A stretch of 64,000 nt of DNA from Listeria_A hofi (GCF_963575615.1 NZ_CAUYTL010000005.1:1-64000), one strand, 5' to 3'; counted from the first letter of the stretch, positions 6,743 to 16,447 are shown. Translations and numbers: made by a program. The notes: generated by a model from the sequence alone, not told the origin.

Positions 6743-7603
6743 CTATTTTTCGAGATCAGCTTCTATATCTTCTAAATGCGGCATTCCAATTTGAGCGCCA
6801 ATTTTTGTAGTACTTTGTGCAGCAGCTTGGTTTGCAAAGTGGACAGCTTCATGTAATAGCGCTCCTTTTGATAGAGCAAAAGCAAAGGCGCCATTAAATG
6901 TGTCCCCTGCTCCGGTAGAATCTTTAACATCTACATCGATTGCAGGCACATCCTTAGATTCGTTATACTCATAAATACGAACACCATCTTTTCCTCGCGT
7001 CATAAGAACGGCTTTCGTATGCCCGCCTAAAATATCATTTGGGAGCTGTTTAAACTCCGTCTCATTTGGCGTCAAATACGTAATCTTTCGCAAAAAGGAA
7101 ACCGGGAAATAATCTACAGGTGCAGGATCAAATACAGTTGGTATACCCAATCTTAACGCAATGTCTACAGCCTTTTCAATAATAGAAAACGGAATCTCAT
7201 TTTGTAGCAACACAATCGCTGCATCAGTAATAACCTCCTCTAACTGCAAATCATCTGGCCATGCGTTATTCGCCCCGGGAGCAACAATAATCCGATTATC
7301 CCCGTGCTCCCGCAAAATCACTGCCAAGCCCGTCGTCAAATCTATACTCCGAACGTGCGTCACGTCAATAAAGAATGAATTGAGATTAGCTAAAGCATCC
7401 GCGCCAAATGCATCATTTCCAATCATACCAACCATCACGACATCGCCACCAAGTTTCGCAGCAGCCACCGCTTGATTGGCGCCCTTACCACCAGGCGAAA
7501 TCAATGCATCCTGCCCTTTCACTGTTTCACCAATATTTGGCATCTCGGCTAATTCTGTCGCAATATCCATATTAATACTTCCAATAACAACAATCTTTCC
7601 CAT
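6743..7603 (-). CDS. rbsK: Ribokinase (PfkB-family sugar kinase)
   Basis: A 286-residue PfkB kinase, expected to phosphorylate D-ribose to ribose-5-phosphate in the cytoplasm. Seen: N-terminal GSINMD, substrate segment PGGKGANQAVAAAKLGG (about 38-54) and the C-terminal DSTGAGDTFNGAF with the catalytic Asp (about 229-241). The length is slightly short for ribokinase (about 293-310). It follows glpP by 12 bases, so it is the last gene of a mutS-mutL-glpP-rbsK run. No ribose transporter or RbsR lies nearby, and I do not recall a kinase here in L. monocytogenes. Another pentose or nucleoside kinase of this family cannot be ruled out. Confidence 0.85.
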   Translation of the reverse strand: MGKIVVIGSINMDIATELAEMPNIGETVKGQDALISPGGKGANQAVAAAKLGGDVVMVGMIGNDAFGADALANLNSFFIDVTHVRSIDLTTGLAVILREHGDNRIIVAPGANNAWPDDLQLEEVITDAAIVLLQNEIPFSIIEKAVDIALRLGIPTVFDPAPVDYFPVSFLRKITYLTPNETEFKQLPNDILGGHTKAVLMTRGKDGVRIYEYNESKDVPAIDVDVKDSTGAGDTFNGAFAFALSKGALLHEAVHFANQAAAQSTTKIGAQIGMPHLEDIEADLEK

Positions 7604-7615
7604 CTTGCGAATCCC

Positions 7616-8161
7616 TCATTTCCAAAGTGATTTTTGAGATGTCGTGATAGCCGTTGCTTTCGCTGATAGAATTTCATCGACTTGTTCTTGTGTCGTAATC
7701 AAACCACCCGCGATGACCGGGATATGAAGTAGTTCCGTCATCTGTTCTACCATTGTAGGCAAAATTCCGGGTAATAATTCAATATAATCCGGTTTTATTT
7801 TTTGAACAAGCGCCGTTCCTTTCGTAAATGCACTCGAATCTAACATAAACAACCGCTGAATGGCGAGTACTTTTTGCTGTTTCGCTTTTAAAATAACGTT
7901 CCCTCTTGTTGAAATAATCCCAGCTGGGCGAACATCTTGACATAAGAAGTCCACTGCATATTCATCATTTTTTAAACCGTGGATTAAATCAGCATGTAAG
8001 AGTACTTTTTTACCGCCAGAAGCAGCCAAATTTACGAGTGATTTTAGTTGCCCCACCTGTGTTTCCAACATGACCATGTATTCCGCATCCAAGCTGAGAA
8101 TTTTCTCAACATCCCGATGATTATGCGCGGCAGGTATGACAGTTTGACCATTAAACGACAT
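7616..8161 (-). CDS. glpP: Glycerol uptake operon antiterminator
   Basis: A 181-residue GlpP protein, an RNA-binding antiterminator that in the presence of glycerol-3-phosphate lets transcription read through the leader of glycerol genes. It keeps the TIM-barrel-like family features: AYMVMLETQVGQL, KVLLHADLIHGL, VRPAGIISTRGNVI, QRLFMLDSS, PDYIELLPGI and VIAGGLITTQEQV. The length is normal. It lies between mutL and rbsK, not beside glpF/glpK, the same placement I remember in Listeria. Its mRNA targets are not in this window. Confidence 0.92.
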   Translation of the reverse strand: MSFNGQTVIPAAHNHRDVEKILSLDAEYMVMLETQVGQLKSLVNLAASGGKKVLLHADLIHGLKNDEYAVDFLCQDVRPAGIISTRGNVILKAKQQKVLAIQRLFMLDSSAFTKGTALVQKIKPDYIELLPGILPTMVEQMTELLHIPVIAGGLITTQEQVDEILSAKATAITTSQKSLWK

Positions 8162-8182
8162 TTCATTCTCTCCCTTAAAATT

Positions 8183-10021
8183 TTACATAATACGCTTAAA
8201 CATTTTTTCGAGTTCATAGGTTGAATACGAAATGATTACGGGGCGTCCGTGCGGGCATGTGAAAGGATCGTTTGCATCACGTAACGTATCGAGTAATTTT
8301 TCCATATCAGCCTGCGTCAAATAATGATTCGCTTTAATCGATTTCTTACAACTCATCATGATTGCCGCATCCTCACGCAATTTATGAATACTCACTTGTG
8401 GTTTCGTGAGCGCTTCATCTAGAATATCGCGCAATGTGCTCTCTTCTTCGCCTTTAGGAAGCCATGTCGGATGTTCCCGAATAATAAAGCTATTTTGTCC
8501 AAAGTTCTCAAGAAAAACGCCAACCTCTTCTAATTTCGCTTTCTGATCGCGAAGTTTAATAAATTCATCTGTTGAAAAATCTAGAACAATCGGAACGAGT
8601 AACTGTTGCAACTCCCGATCGACTTCCCCGATCTTTTCTCGATAAAACTCGTATTTAATCCGTTCTTGCGCTGCATGTTGATCAATCAAATACATCCCGG
8701 TCTCATTTTGCGCAACGATATACGTTGCATGAACTTGACCAACAGGATACATTTTTGGCATCCGTTCTTTTGGCTCGATTTCTTCTGTAGTTTGAGCTGC
8801 ATCATATTCCACTAAATCTTCATTAATAAAAAGTGGCGGTTCATCCGGTAATGCATCACTTGTTGGTAATTCAGCAGGTGTTTTTGGTGCTGTTGATTGG
8901 CTAGGTTGATACGTGTAGGTAGGAGGTGCAAGCGGCTTTGGCGTATCCGCTTTTTCTTCTTCCTTATCAAAATTTATTGCCAACTGTTCCGAAGCTAATT
9001 TTTGCTTTTTTGAAGGTGTAGCATCTGGGATTAGTTGCTCTTTGTGAAAGGCTGATTTAAGCGTGCTAGCAATAAACTGTCCCAACTCCGCTTCCTTGCT
9101 AAGCCGGACTTCCAATTTGGCAGGATGCACGTTTACATCAACAATAAGTGGATCCATCTCAATTTGCAAAACTAAAATCGGAAAGCGTCCAATTGGAAGT
9201 AGCGTATGGTAACCATCTTGAATCGCACGAACAAGTGCATAATTTTTAATGAACCGCCCGTTCACGATTGTTGAAATATAGTTGCGATTAGAGCGGTTAA
9301 CCTCAGGTAATGCAGCATAACCTGATAATTTGAAATCTAGGGACTCAGCTTGAATTGGAATCATTTTTTTTGCGACTGCCAATCCATAAATCGAAGCCAT
9401 CACTTGTTGTAAATCGCCATTCCCATTCGTTTTTAGTAGGTTTTTCCCATTATGGGAGAAACGAAAGCTAATCTCTGGATGTGACAAAGCTAAACGGTTC
9501 ATAATATCTGTAATATTACCGAGCTCCGTATGCAAGCTTTTTAAATATTTTAGCCGTGCAGGCGTGTTGAAAAATAAATTGGAAACTTGTATTTCCGTTC
9601 CTTTTCTAGCCTGAGCACTATGTTTTTCGACCTCTTTGCCACCTTCCACAACAATCTTTGTCCCTGCACCATCACCAGTCGCTGTAGTCATCTCCAAAAA
9701 TGAGACCGAAGCAATACTCGGTAAAGCCTCCCCGCGGAAACCTAGCGTATGCACACGAAATAAGTCATGTTCATTCTTAATTTTACTTGTAGCATGGCGT
9801 TTAAAAGCGACCGAAACTTCTTCTGCGCGAATTCCGACCCCATTATCGATAATTGTAATCTTATTCAATCCACCTTCTTCCACAAGCACATCAATCACCG
9901 TACTTTTAGCGTCAATGGCATTTTCAACAAGCTCTTTCACGACCGAAGCAGGGCGTTCTACCACTTCACCAGCCGCGATTTTATTCGATAAAGCATCGGT
10001 CAATTCGATAATGTGAGCCAT
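8183..10021 (-). CDS. mutL: DNA mismatch repair protein MutL
   Basis: A 612-residue MutL. The N-terminal GHKL ATPase shows ELVENAIDAKST, DNGVGI and LGFRGEALPSIASV (first ~100 residues). A low-conservation Pro-rich linker (about 340-420) leads to the C-terminal endonuclease domain with DQHAAQERIKYE (DQHAx2Ex4E), SCKKSIKANHYL and CPHGRP, the metal-binding set of MutL proteins from bacteria without MutH. QLLVP near it is a likely beta-clamp contact. It works with MutS, nicking the strand to be repaired. The gene lies 20 bases downstream of mutS and starts at ATG 10021. Confidence 0.98.
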   Translation of the reverse strand: MAHIIELTDALSNKIAAGEVVERPASVVKELVENAIDAKSTVIDVLVEEGGLNKITIIDNGVGIRAEEVSVAFKRHATSKIKNEHDLFRVHTLGFRGEALPSIASVSFLEMTTATGDGAGTKIVVEGGKEVEKHSAQARKGTEIQVSNLFFNTPARLKYLKSLHTELGNITDIMNRLALSHPEISFRFSHNGKNLLKTNGNGDLQQVMASIYGLAVAKKMIPIQAESLDFKLSGYAALPEVNRSNRNYISTIVNGRFIKNYALVRAIQDGYHTLLPIGRFPILVLQIEMDPLIVDVNVHPAKLEVRLSKEAELGQFIASTLKSAFHKEQLIPDATPSKKQKLASEQLAINFDKEEEKADTPKPLAPPTYTYQPSQSTAPKTPAELPTSDALPDEPPLFINEDLVEYDAAQTTEEIEPKERMPKMYPVGQVHATYIVAQNETGMYLIDQHAAQERIKYEFYREKIGEVDRELQQLLVPIVLDFSTDEFIKLRDQKAKLEEVGVFLENFGQNSFIIREHPTWLPKGEEESTLRDILDEALTKPQVSIHKLREDAAIMMSCKKSIKANHYLTQADMEKLLDTLRDANDPFTCPHGRPVIISYSTYELEKMFKRIM

Positions 10022-10041
10022 TTAATTTTCACCTTACTTTC

Positions 10042-12642
10042 TTATTGTTTCGCTTTTTTCTGTAATTCATAGAGTGTTGACATCGCGTCCATTGGCGTCA
10101 TATGCATCAAATCGATATTTTTAATTAGTTTAATCAAGGACTGCTCTTGCTTTGTGCGCACTGTTTTTTCCTCAATTGGAAACATCGATAGTTGGACTTC
10201 TTCGTGCGTTTCGGGCACATCGACAGCCACAGCAGCTTCATCAGGCACGATAATTTTCTCTTCCGAACTCTCCAACTGCTCTAAAATATGGCGCGCTCGT
10301 CCAATCAGTTTTTGTGGAAGGTTGGCAAGTTCTGCGACATGAATCCCGTAGCTTTTATCCGCAGGTCCGTCCTCAATTTTATGAAGAAACACGACTTTTC
10401 CGTCCTCTTCTACCGCACTAACGTGAACATTGTGCATATGTGGCAACGTCTCATCTAAAATCGTTAATTCGTGATAATGCGTTGAAAACAAGGTTTTGGC
10501 GTGAACTTCCTCGTGAATGTATTCAATGATTGCTTGAGCTAATGCCATACCGTCATATGTCGCTGTTCCACGCCCAATTTCATCAAAAAGAATGAGGCTA
10601 TCTGCCGTTGCATTCACAATCGCATTGCGCGCCTCCAGCATTTCAACCATAAATGTACTCTGACCAGCAATTAAATCATCCGCCGCACCAATCCTCGTAA
10701 AAATTTGATCGAAAACGGGTAATGTCGCCTGCTCTGCCGGAATATAACATCCAACCTGTGCCATAATCGCAGTAAGCGCAATTTGGCGCATATACGTGCT
10801 TTTACCGGACATATTCGGCCCAGTGATCAATAACATGCCACGCGATTCATTCATCACACAATCGTTCGCTACGTAGCTCTGGGTGCCCATCACTTTTTCC
10901 ACAACAGGATGGCGCCCCTGAATAATCTCTAAATGCCCAGTCTTATTCATTATCGGTTTCACAAAATGATTGTTCTCACTAATATTGGCAAAGCTTTGCA
11001 AACAATCAATCTCACTAATAACCTTCGCTAAATGTTGCAAACGCTCAATGTATTCCTTTACTGTTTCACGGACCGCAATGAAAAGGGAGTATTCTAGTTC
11101 AATACTTTTTTCCTCTGCCTCCAAAATTAGGCGTTCTTTTTCCTTCAAATCAGGCGTGATGTAACGTTCTGCATTCGTTAATGTCTGTTTTCGCTCGTAT
11201 CGATTTTCAGGTAACGCTGCGATGTTCGCCTTCGTGACTTCAATATAATAGCCAAACACACGGTTAAAGCCAACTTTTAACGATTTAATACCAGTAAGTT
11301 CGCGTTCTTGGCGCTCCAATTCTGCAATCCAAGTTTTTCCGTTGCGACTGGCATCACGATATGTATCCAACTCTGCGTTGTAGCCATCCTTAATAATTCC
11401 GCCTTCACGAATTGAAATTGGTGGTGACTCATTAATCGCACGCTCCAGCACATCGGAAAGTGTATCACATGGATCAATCTCCTCGATAATCCGCGACAAG
11501 TTCGGCTGATTCATCGCTTTTAGTGTTTCCTTCACAAGTGGTACTTGATACAATGAGTTCTTCAACTGAATCAAATCTCGCGCATTCACGTTCCCGTAAG
11601 CTACGCGTCCAGCCAAACGCTCCAAATCATACACCTGTTTCAGCAACTCCATCAGTTCCATACGCTCAAAATAATGATTAATAAAGCTATTAACATCTTG
11701 TTGCCGCGCCTCAATTTGATCCAAATGAATGAGCGGTCTGTCAATCCATTGCTTCAACAAACGCCCACCCATCGCAGTTTTCGTCTGATCCAGCAACCAC
11801 AATAAAGTTCCTTGCTTGCCTTTTCCGCGAATGGATTCTGACAACTCTAAATTCCGCTTTGAATAATAATCCATTTTCATATACTGGCTTGTCTCATAAT
11901 GCACCGTTTTTTGCAAATGCGATAAATCTCTTTTTTGCGTATCAATAAAGTAGTTCAATAATTTTGCAATTGCTTTTTTCTCAATCGGGTGAATCGTGTT
12001 TGTCACTAAGCTCTCATATCCATCTGGCAACTCATTGTTATTTTCATACGAAATAAAAAGTCCTAGCTGTTCACGAACGGCTTCTGGAAATGCTTCGCTG
12101 AACTCAATTCCCACAACCATTTCCTTTGCCGATAACGTGGTCAACTCGTTAATCAGACGATCCTCGCCCATCGCAAGTACGGTTGATTTTAGCTCACCTG
12201 TTGAAAGGTCACAATAAGCAAAGCCATACTCTTTCTCTTCATGTTGAAAAACCGCCGCAATAAAATTGTTCTCTTTCTCTTTCAAACCCTTCGCTTCCAT
12301 CATCGTCCCAGGGGAAATCAGCTGTACAACTTCACGCTTTACCATTCCTTTTGCAAATTTGGCATCCTCGACCTGTTCACAAATTGCCACTTTATAACCT
12401 TTGTCAATCAACGTATCAATATAACCTGCTGCTGAATGGTAAGGTACACCACACATTGGAATTGGATTATCTGAATTACTCGCACGAGCTGTCAATGTTA
12501 TTTCTAAAATCTGTGATGCTTGAATCGCATCTTCAAAAAACATCTCATAGAAATCTCCTAATCGGAAAAACAGAAATGCGTCTTTATAGTTTTCCTTAAT
12601 TGCTAAATACTGCTTCATCATTGGCGTCGCTTCTACTGCCAT
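10042..12642 (-). CDS. mutS: DNA mismatch repair protein MutS
   Basis: An 866-residue MutS that recognises mismatches and small loops. Seen: the N-terminal mismatch wedge FYEMF (F-x-E pattern, about residue 36), core and clamp domains, Walker A GPNMSGKST (near residue 600), Walker B LILFDEIGRGT and the STHYHEL motif. Start ATG 12642 has AAGGG nine bases upstream; an in-frame TTG at 12651 lies within the spacer and is rejected. A TATAAT promoter element lies at 12690-12698. It heads the mutS-mutL-glpP-rbsK run. Confidence 0.98.
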   Translation of the reverse strand: MAVEATPMMKQYLAIKENYKDAFLFFRLGDFYEMFFEDAIQASQILEITLTARASNSDNPIPMCGVPYHSAAGYIDTLIDKGYKVAICEQVEDAKFAKGMVKREVVQLISPGTMMEAKGLKEKENNFIAAVFQHEEKEYGFAYCDLSTGELKSTVLAMGEDRLINELTTLSAKEMVVGIEFSEAFPEAVREQLGLFISYENNNELPDGYESLVTNTIHPIEKKAIAKLLNYFIDTQKRDLSHLQKTVHYETSQYMKMDYYSKRNLELSESIRGKGKQGTLLWLLDQTKTAMGGRLLKQWIDRPLIHLDQIEARQQDVNSFINHYFERMELMELLKQVYDLERLAGRVAYGNVNARDLIQLKNSLYQVPLVKETLKAMNQPNLSRIIEEIDPCDTLSDVLERAINESPPISIREGGIIKDGYNAELDTYRDASRNGKTWIAELERQERELTGIKSLKVGFNRVFGYYIEVTKANIAALPENRYERKQTLTNAERYITPDLKEKERLILEAEEKSIELEYSLFIAVRETVKEYIERLQHLAKVISEIDCLQSFANISENNHFVKPIMNKTGHLEIIQGRHPVVEKVMGTQSYVANDCVMNESRGMLLITGPNMSGKSTYMRQIALTAIMAQVGCYIPAEQATLPVFDQIFTRIGAADDLIAGQSTFMVEMLEARNAIVNATADSLILFDEIGRGTATYDGMALAQAIIEYIHEEVHAKTLFSTHYHELTILDETLPHMHNVHVSAVEEDGKVVFLHKIEDGPADKSYGIHVAELANLPQKLIGRARHILEQLESSEEKIIVPDEAAVAVDVPETHEEVQLSMFPIEEKTVRTKQEQSLIKLIKNIDLMHMTPMDAMSTLYELQKKAKQ

Positions 12643-12689
12643 TCCAATCAACCCTTTTTCTCTTTGTTTAAAAGTTATTTTGTCTCATT

Positions 12690-12698
12690 ATTATATCA
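12690..12698 (-). promoter_or_regulatory. Extended -10 promoter for mutS
   Basis: Minus strand TGATATAAT, a consensus -10 with TGn extension, about 45 bases before the mutS ATG. The -35 is weak. Confidence 0.5.
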
Positions 12699-12736
12699 TA
12701 AGGAAGTCAAATCATGAAGAAAAGCCCAATTTTGCA

Positions 12737-12772
12737 TAAAAAACGATGCAGCCATTGAAGCATCTGCATCGT
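12737..12772 (-). terminator. Terminator after ricA
   Basis: Minus strand ACGATGCAG pairs with CTGCATCGT, followed by TTTTTT. It lies just after the ricA stop and isolates it from mutS. Confidence 0.85.
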
Positions 12773-12779
12773 CTAAATC

Positions 12780-13136
12780 TTATTTCTGTATTTCCGAAGT
12801 CACCTTATAACTTATCTGCCTTGTAACACTTTGCAATAAATCATTGGCTTCTACTTGAGAACGTCTGAATTCCTGTACGATCGGCAAATAATCAATTTCA
12901 GCTGTTAACGCATCGATGCTGTCCTCGGTTTGCTTCACCGCGCCAAACTTTTGATAATGCTCTAGATTGACTGCTTCTTTCTGCAACTTTTTGATATCAC
13001 GCACTTTTGTGGCAACTTTTTGGTTCGTATTGATTTTCGCTTCGGCTGCGCGATAAAATGTAACAGCCTCCGTTTCTTGAAGAGCTGCTTTCAATTCATG
13101 CGCTTTGGCGATTATTGCTTCTTTTTGATGGGTCAA
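12780..13136 (-). CDS. ricA: RicA/YmcA-family protein, lacking a cysteine tail
   Basis: A 118-residue mostly helical, YlbF/YmcA-family protein (AEAKINTNQKVATKVRDIKKLQKEAVNLEHYQKF near the middle, LPIVQEFRRSQVEANDLLQ towards the end). In Bacillus, RicA with RicF and RicT forms an iron-sulfur complex that acts with RNase Y in mRNA maturation. This protein ends at TSEIQK and contains no cysteine at all, whereas the Bacillus protein as I remember it has about 25 more residues including a C-terminal Cys. It lies 18 bases downstream of ymdB, in operon, and one gene away from rny. Confidence 0.85.
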   Translation of the reverse strand: MTHQKEAIIAKAHELKAALQETEAVTFYRAAEAKINTNQKVATKVRDIKKLQKEAVNLEHYQKFGAVKQTEDSIDALTAEIDYLPIVQEFRRSQVEANDLLQSVTRQISYKVTSEIQK

Positions 13137-13154
13137 TGTATGACACCTCCTTCA

Positions 13155-13955
13155 TTAAGACGTGAACGGATGATCCTCATTAATCAAAATCCGTTCAATT
13201 TTGCTAGCGCGTCCAGTCGTGTCGTTAATGCTGATCATACAACCTGATAAAACGGCGCGACCGGTTTTAGGCACTTCGAAACGAGAAGGCATAGCAGTCA
13301 AGAAACGTCGTAAACTCGCCTCTTTATCCATGCCAAGAATGCCATCATAAGGACCAGTCATTCCAACATCTGTTAAATAAGCGGTTCCTTGCGGCAAAAT
13401 CCGATTATCTGATGTTTGTACATGTGTATGTGTCCCGACAATCGCTGTCACACGGCCATCTACATACCAGCCCATCGCTTGCTTTTCACTCGTTGTCTCT
13501 GCATGAAAATCGACAAAAATAATATTTGTTCGTTTCGAAGCTTCCTCGATTAACTCGTCCATTTTGCGGAACGGGTCATCTAAGTCGGACATGAACACAC
13601 GACCTTGCATGTTTATCACCGCAACCTCCAACGTGTTGCTCTTAATAAATACAAGTCCGGTTCCTGGTGTCGTTTCTTCCGGAAAATTCGCAGGTCGTAC
13701 CAAATATTTTGCATCATCGATAAATTCAAAAATATCTCGATTATCCCAAGCATGGTTACCAAGTGTTACCGCATTGGCTCCTTGCTCTAAAAACTGTTTG
13801 TAAATCTTCTCTGTGATCCCACGCCCAGCCGCTGCATTTTCACCATTAATAACGGTAACTGTGGGCCGGTAAGCTTTCTTTAGCTGTGGCAAATACTCGG
13901 TAATCATATCGCGACCGATAGATCCCACAACATCCCCGATAAATAATAATTCCAT
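13155..13955 (-). CDS. ymdB: Metallophosphoesterase YmdB
   Basis: A 266-residue YmdB-family phosphodiesterase with a two-metal site: GDVVGS (N-terminus), NGENAA, GNHAWDN, FHAETTSEK and GTHTHVQTSDN. In Bacillus it hydrolyses 2',3'-cyclic nucleotides and affects biofilm and motility; the substrate here is assumed from the family. It lies between rny and ricA, both linked to RNA processing. Length is normal. Confidence 0.95.
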   Translation of the reverse strand: MELLFIGDVVGSIGRDMITEYLPQLKKAYRPTVTVINGENAAAGRGITEKIYKQFLEQGANAVTLGNHAWDNRDIFEFIDDAKYLVRPANFPEETTPGTGLVFIKSNTLEVAVINMQGRVFMSDLDDPFRKMDELIEEASKRTNIIFVDFHAETTSEKQAMGWYVDGRVTAIVGTHTHVQTSDNRILPQGTAYLTDVGMTGPYDGILGMDKEASLRRFLTAMPSRFEVPKTGRAVLSGCMISINDTTGRASKIERILINEDHPFTS

Positions 13956-14018
13956 AACCTAATTCCTCACTCTCTATATGTACACTATTATAACGTGAAA
14001 CGAGCCAAAAAGCCCGTC

Positions 14019-14516
14019 CTATTTTCCGACAATAGCACTACGTCTTTCTAAAAGAGCTACATCTCGAAAAATGCCGTCCATTTCCCCTAGTTTTTCATGA
14101 ACACAAAGCGTCTTAAATCCGAATTTATTGTGTAATGCAATGCTTGCCATATTTTCAGGGAAAATTAGTGATTGCAATGTCCAAAAACCAGCTTTTTCAC
14201 TTTCTTCCACAATGTGAGCCATAAGCGCCGTCCCGATTCCTTTGCCAGTCGCCTCTGGATCAATATAAATGCTGAGTTCTGCAACTCCGCGATAAGAAGG
14301 CATTTTTGAAAAGGCTAATAATGCAGCCCAGCCAATTGTCACACCATCTTCAACGACCACAAAACGACAGTCCTGTAAATATTTCTGATCCCATTCTTCA
14401 AATGTTGGCACAATTTTTTGAAACGTCGCATTGCGCCCATCAATTCCCGTCTGATAAATACGAGCAACATCAACATAATTCTCTTTTTTAAAATTTCTGA
14501 TTTCCCAGTTTTGCAT
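14019..14516 (-). CDS. GNAT acetyltransferase (phosphinothricin/methionine sulfoximine type)
   Basis: A 165-residue GCN5-related N-acetyltransferase. The acetyl-CoA loop is seen as ATGKGIGTALM (Q/RxxGxG/A form) with the following helix, and TLQSLIFPENMASIALHNKFGF is typical of the PAT/YncA subgroup, which acetylates phosphinothricin or methionine sulfoximine. The real substrate is unknown. It sits between ymdB and rny, and its upstream side is shielded by the rny terminator. Confidence 0.85.
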   Translation of the reverse strand: MQNWEIRNFKKENYVDVARIYQTGIDGRNATFQKIVPTFEEWDQKYLQDCRFVVVEDGVTIGWAALLAFSKMPSYRGVAELSIYIDPEATGKGIGTALMAHIVEESEKAGFWTLQSLIFPENMASIALHNKFGFKTLCVHEKLGEMDGIFRDVALLERRSAIVGK

Positions 14517-14600
14517 ACTATCGAACTCCCATCTTAGATTACAGCATATTATAGCTCTGTTTTTCAGGGTTACGCAAGGAAATTGCTTTTTATAGGAAAC

Positions 14601-14633
14601 AAAAACGCAGCTCCAAATCGGAACTGCGTTTTT
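14601..14633 (-). terminator. Terminator after rny
   Basis: AAAAACGCAG (14601-14610) pairs with CTGCGTTTTT (14624-14633) around a 13-base loop; T-run on the minus strand just after the rny stop. Confidence 0.85.
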
Positions 14634-14642
14634 GTTGTGTGA

Positions 14643-16205
14643 TTACTTTGCGTACTCAACAGCACGCGTCTCGCGGATAACAGTCACTTTGATGTGACCA
14701 GGGTATTCAAGTTCTTCTTCAATCCGCTTTCTAATGTCTCGAGCCAGGCGGTAGGAAGCTAAGTCATCGATAGAATCAGGTTCTACAATGATTCGAACTT
14801 CGCGTCCGGCTTGAATAGCGTAAGATTTTTCTACACCATCATAAGACTCGGAAATCTCTTCTAATTTTTCTAGGCGACGAATGTAATTCTCTAATGTTTC
14901 ACTACGAGCGCCAGGTCTAGCGGCTGATAGGGCATCTGCTGCTGCAACTAGGACAGCAATAACAGATGTTGCCTCTGTGTCACCATGGTGGGACGCAATA
15001 CTGTTAATAACGATATCGTTTTCCTTGTATTTCGTAGCAAGCTCAACACCAATCTCGACATGGCTTCCTTCAATCTCATGATCGATTGCTTTACCGATAT
15101 CATGAAGTAGTCCAGCGCGCTTGGCCATCGTTACATCTTCCCCAAGCTCACTAGCCAAAATTCCAGCTAATTTCGCAACTTCTAGGGAATGATTCAAGAC
15201 ATTCTGTCCATAGCTTGTACGGTAGCGCAAACGACCAAGAATCTTGATTAAATCCGGGTGTATGGAGTGAATGCCCACTTCGAATGTTGCTTGTTCTCCA
15301 ACCTCGCGAATATGTTCGTCAACCTCTTTGCGAGCTTTATCGACCATTTCTTCAATCCGCGCTGGGTGAATTCGTCCATCTTGTACGAGTTTTTCCAAAG
15401 CGATTCGCGCGATTTCGCGACGAACAGGATCGAATCCGGAAAGGATAACTGCTTCTGGTGTATCATCAATAATTAAATCAATACCAGTGAGTGTTTCTAG
15501 AGTTCGAATATTGCGGCCTTCACGACCAATAATTCGACCTTTCATCTCATCATTCGGTAAAGTTACAACGCTTACTGTCGTTTCAGCAACATGATCTGCA
15601 GCTGAACGCTGTATAGCTAGAGAAAGAATATTTTTAGCTTTCTTATCTGCTTCTTCCTTCGCACGAGTTTCAGATTCTTTTACCATCACTGCTGTGTCGT
15701 GTGTCAGTTCCTCTTCTACTTGGCTTAAAATAACATTCTTAGCCTCATCTTTGGTAAGGGCAGATATTCTTTCTAACTCTACTTGTTGTTTCTGTGTCAT
15801 CTCTTCAACTTTGCTTTCTTTTTCTTCAATTTGTTGTTGACGTTTACTGATACTCTCCTCTTTTCTTTCAAGAGTTGCTTCCCTTTTACTTAAAGAAGTA
15901 TCTTTTCTGTCGAGGTTTTCCTCCCTTTGTAATAAGCGATTTTCTGACTTTTGTAATTCCCCTCTTCGCCCACGAAGTTCATTTTCGATTTCAGTACGTA
16001 ACTTATGATTCTCTTCTTTTCCTTCAAGTAATGCTTCTTTCTTCAAGGTTTCTGCTTCTTTTTTAGCATCTTCCGTGATTAATTCAGCTGTTCCTCTAAC
16101 AGCGGCAAGTTTCCGCTCAGAGCTTGATTTATAAATCAGAGAACCAACAACCAGACCGACGATCAAGAAAAGCAAGCTGGAGATGATTGTGATTACGATT
16201 TCCAT
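14643..16205 (-). CDS. rny: Ribonuclease Y
   Basis: A 520-residue membrane-anchored endoribonuclease, the main initiator of mRNA decay in many Firmicutes. Seen in order: N-terminal membrane helix (residues 3-24), a long charged coiled coil (about 30-200), a KH RNA-binding domain (GRIIGREGRNIRTLE) and an HD domain with LLHDIGKAIDHE. The length equals that of the Bacillus enzyme. ATG 16205 has AAAGGAGGTG seven bases upstream; the reading from 16229 passes through that ribosome site and is rejected. Confidence 0.98.
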   Translation of the reverse strand: MEIVITIISSLLFLIVGLVVGSLIYKSSSERKLAAVRGTAELITEDAKKEAETLKKEALLEGKEENHKLRTEIENELRGRRGELQKSENRLLQREENLDRKDTSLSKREATLERKEESISKRQQQIEEKESKVEEMTQKQQVELERISALTKDEAKNVILSQVEEELTHDTAVMVKESETRAKEEADKKAKNILSLAIQRSAADHVAETTVSVVTLPNDEMKGRIIGREGRNIRTLETLTGIDLIIDDTPEAVILSGFDPVRREIARIALEKLVQDGRIHPARIEEMVDKARKEVDEHIREVGEQATFEVGIHSIHPDLIKILGRLRYRTSYGQNVLNHSLEVAKLAGILASELGEDVTMAKRAGLLHDIGKAIDHEIEGSHVEIGVELATKYKENDIVINSIASHHGDTEATSVIAVLVAAADALSAARPGARSETLENYIRRLEKLEEISESYDGVEKSYAIQAGREVRIIVEPDSIDDLASYRLARDIRKRIEEELEYPGHIKVTVIRETRAVEYAK

Positions 16206-16420
16206 CCTTACACCTCCTTTGCTATTCAATTCTTTTTAATGGTTATGTCGGTTGTCAGAAATGTTCCTGACACGCGTGTATTTTTTCATTTTTAAATGTA
16301 AAATATACAATCTAATTCTATCTGTCAATCTGCGTATTGTCAAGAAAAGCGAAAGGTGTAAGCGGGAACATGTTATTGAAATTGTCCGCAATGAATCGAG
16401 ATACAATCTCCATAAAGAAA

Positions 16421-16440
16421 AGCCGCCCAGTTGGACGGCT
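16421..16440 (-). terminator. Terminator after recA
   Basis: Minus strand AGCCGTCC pairs with GGGCGGCT around AACT with one mismatch, followed by TTTTCTTT. It lies seven bases after the recA stop. Confidence 0.75.
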
Positions 16441-16447
16441 TATAACA

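Noticed and set aside
9636..10016. 126-codon open frame opposite the start of mutL
   Set aside because: Antisense shadow of the conserved GHKL domain; no independent support.
13980..14018. Terminator between the GNAT gene and ymdB
   Set aside because: Only a four- to five-pair stem with wobble pairs is seen; too weak to list.
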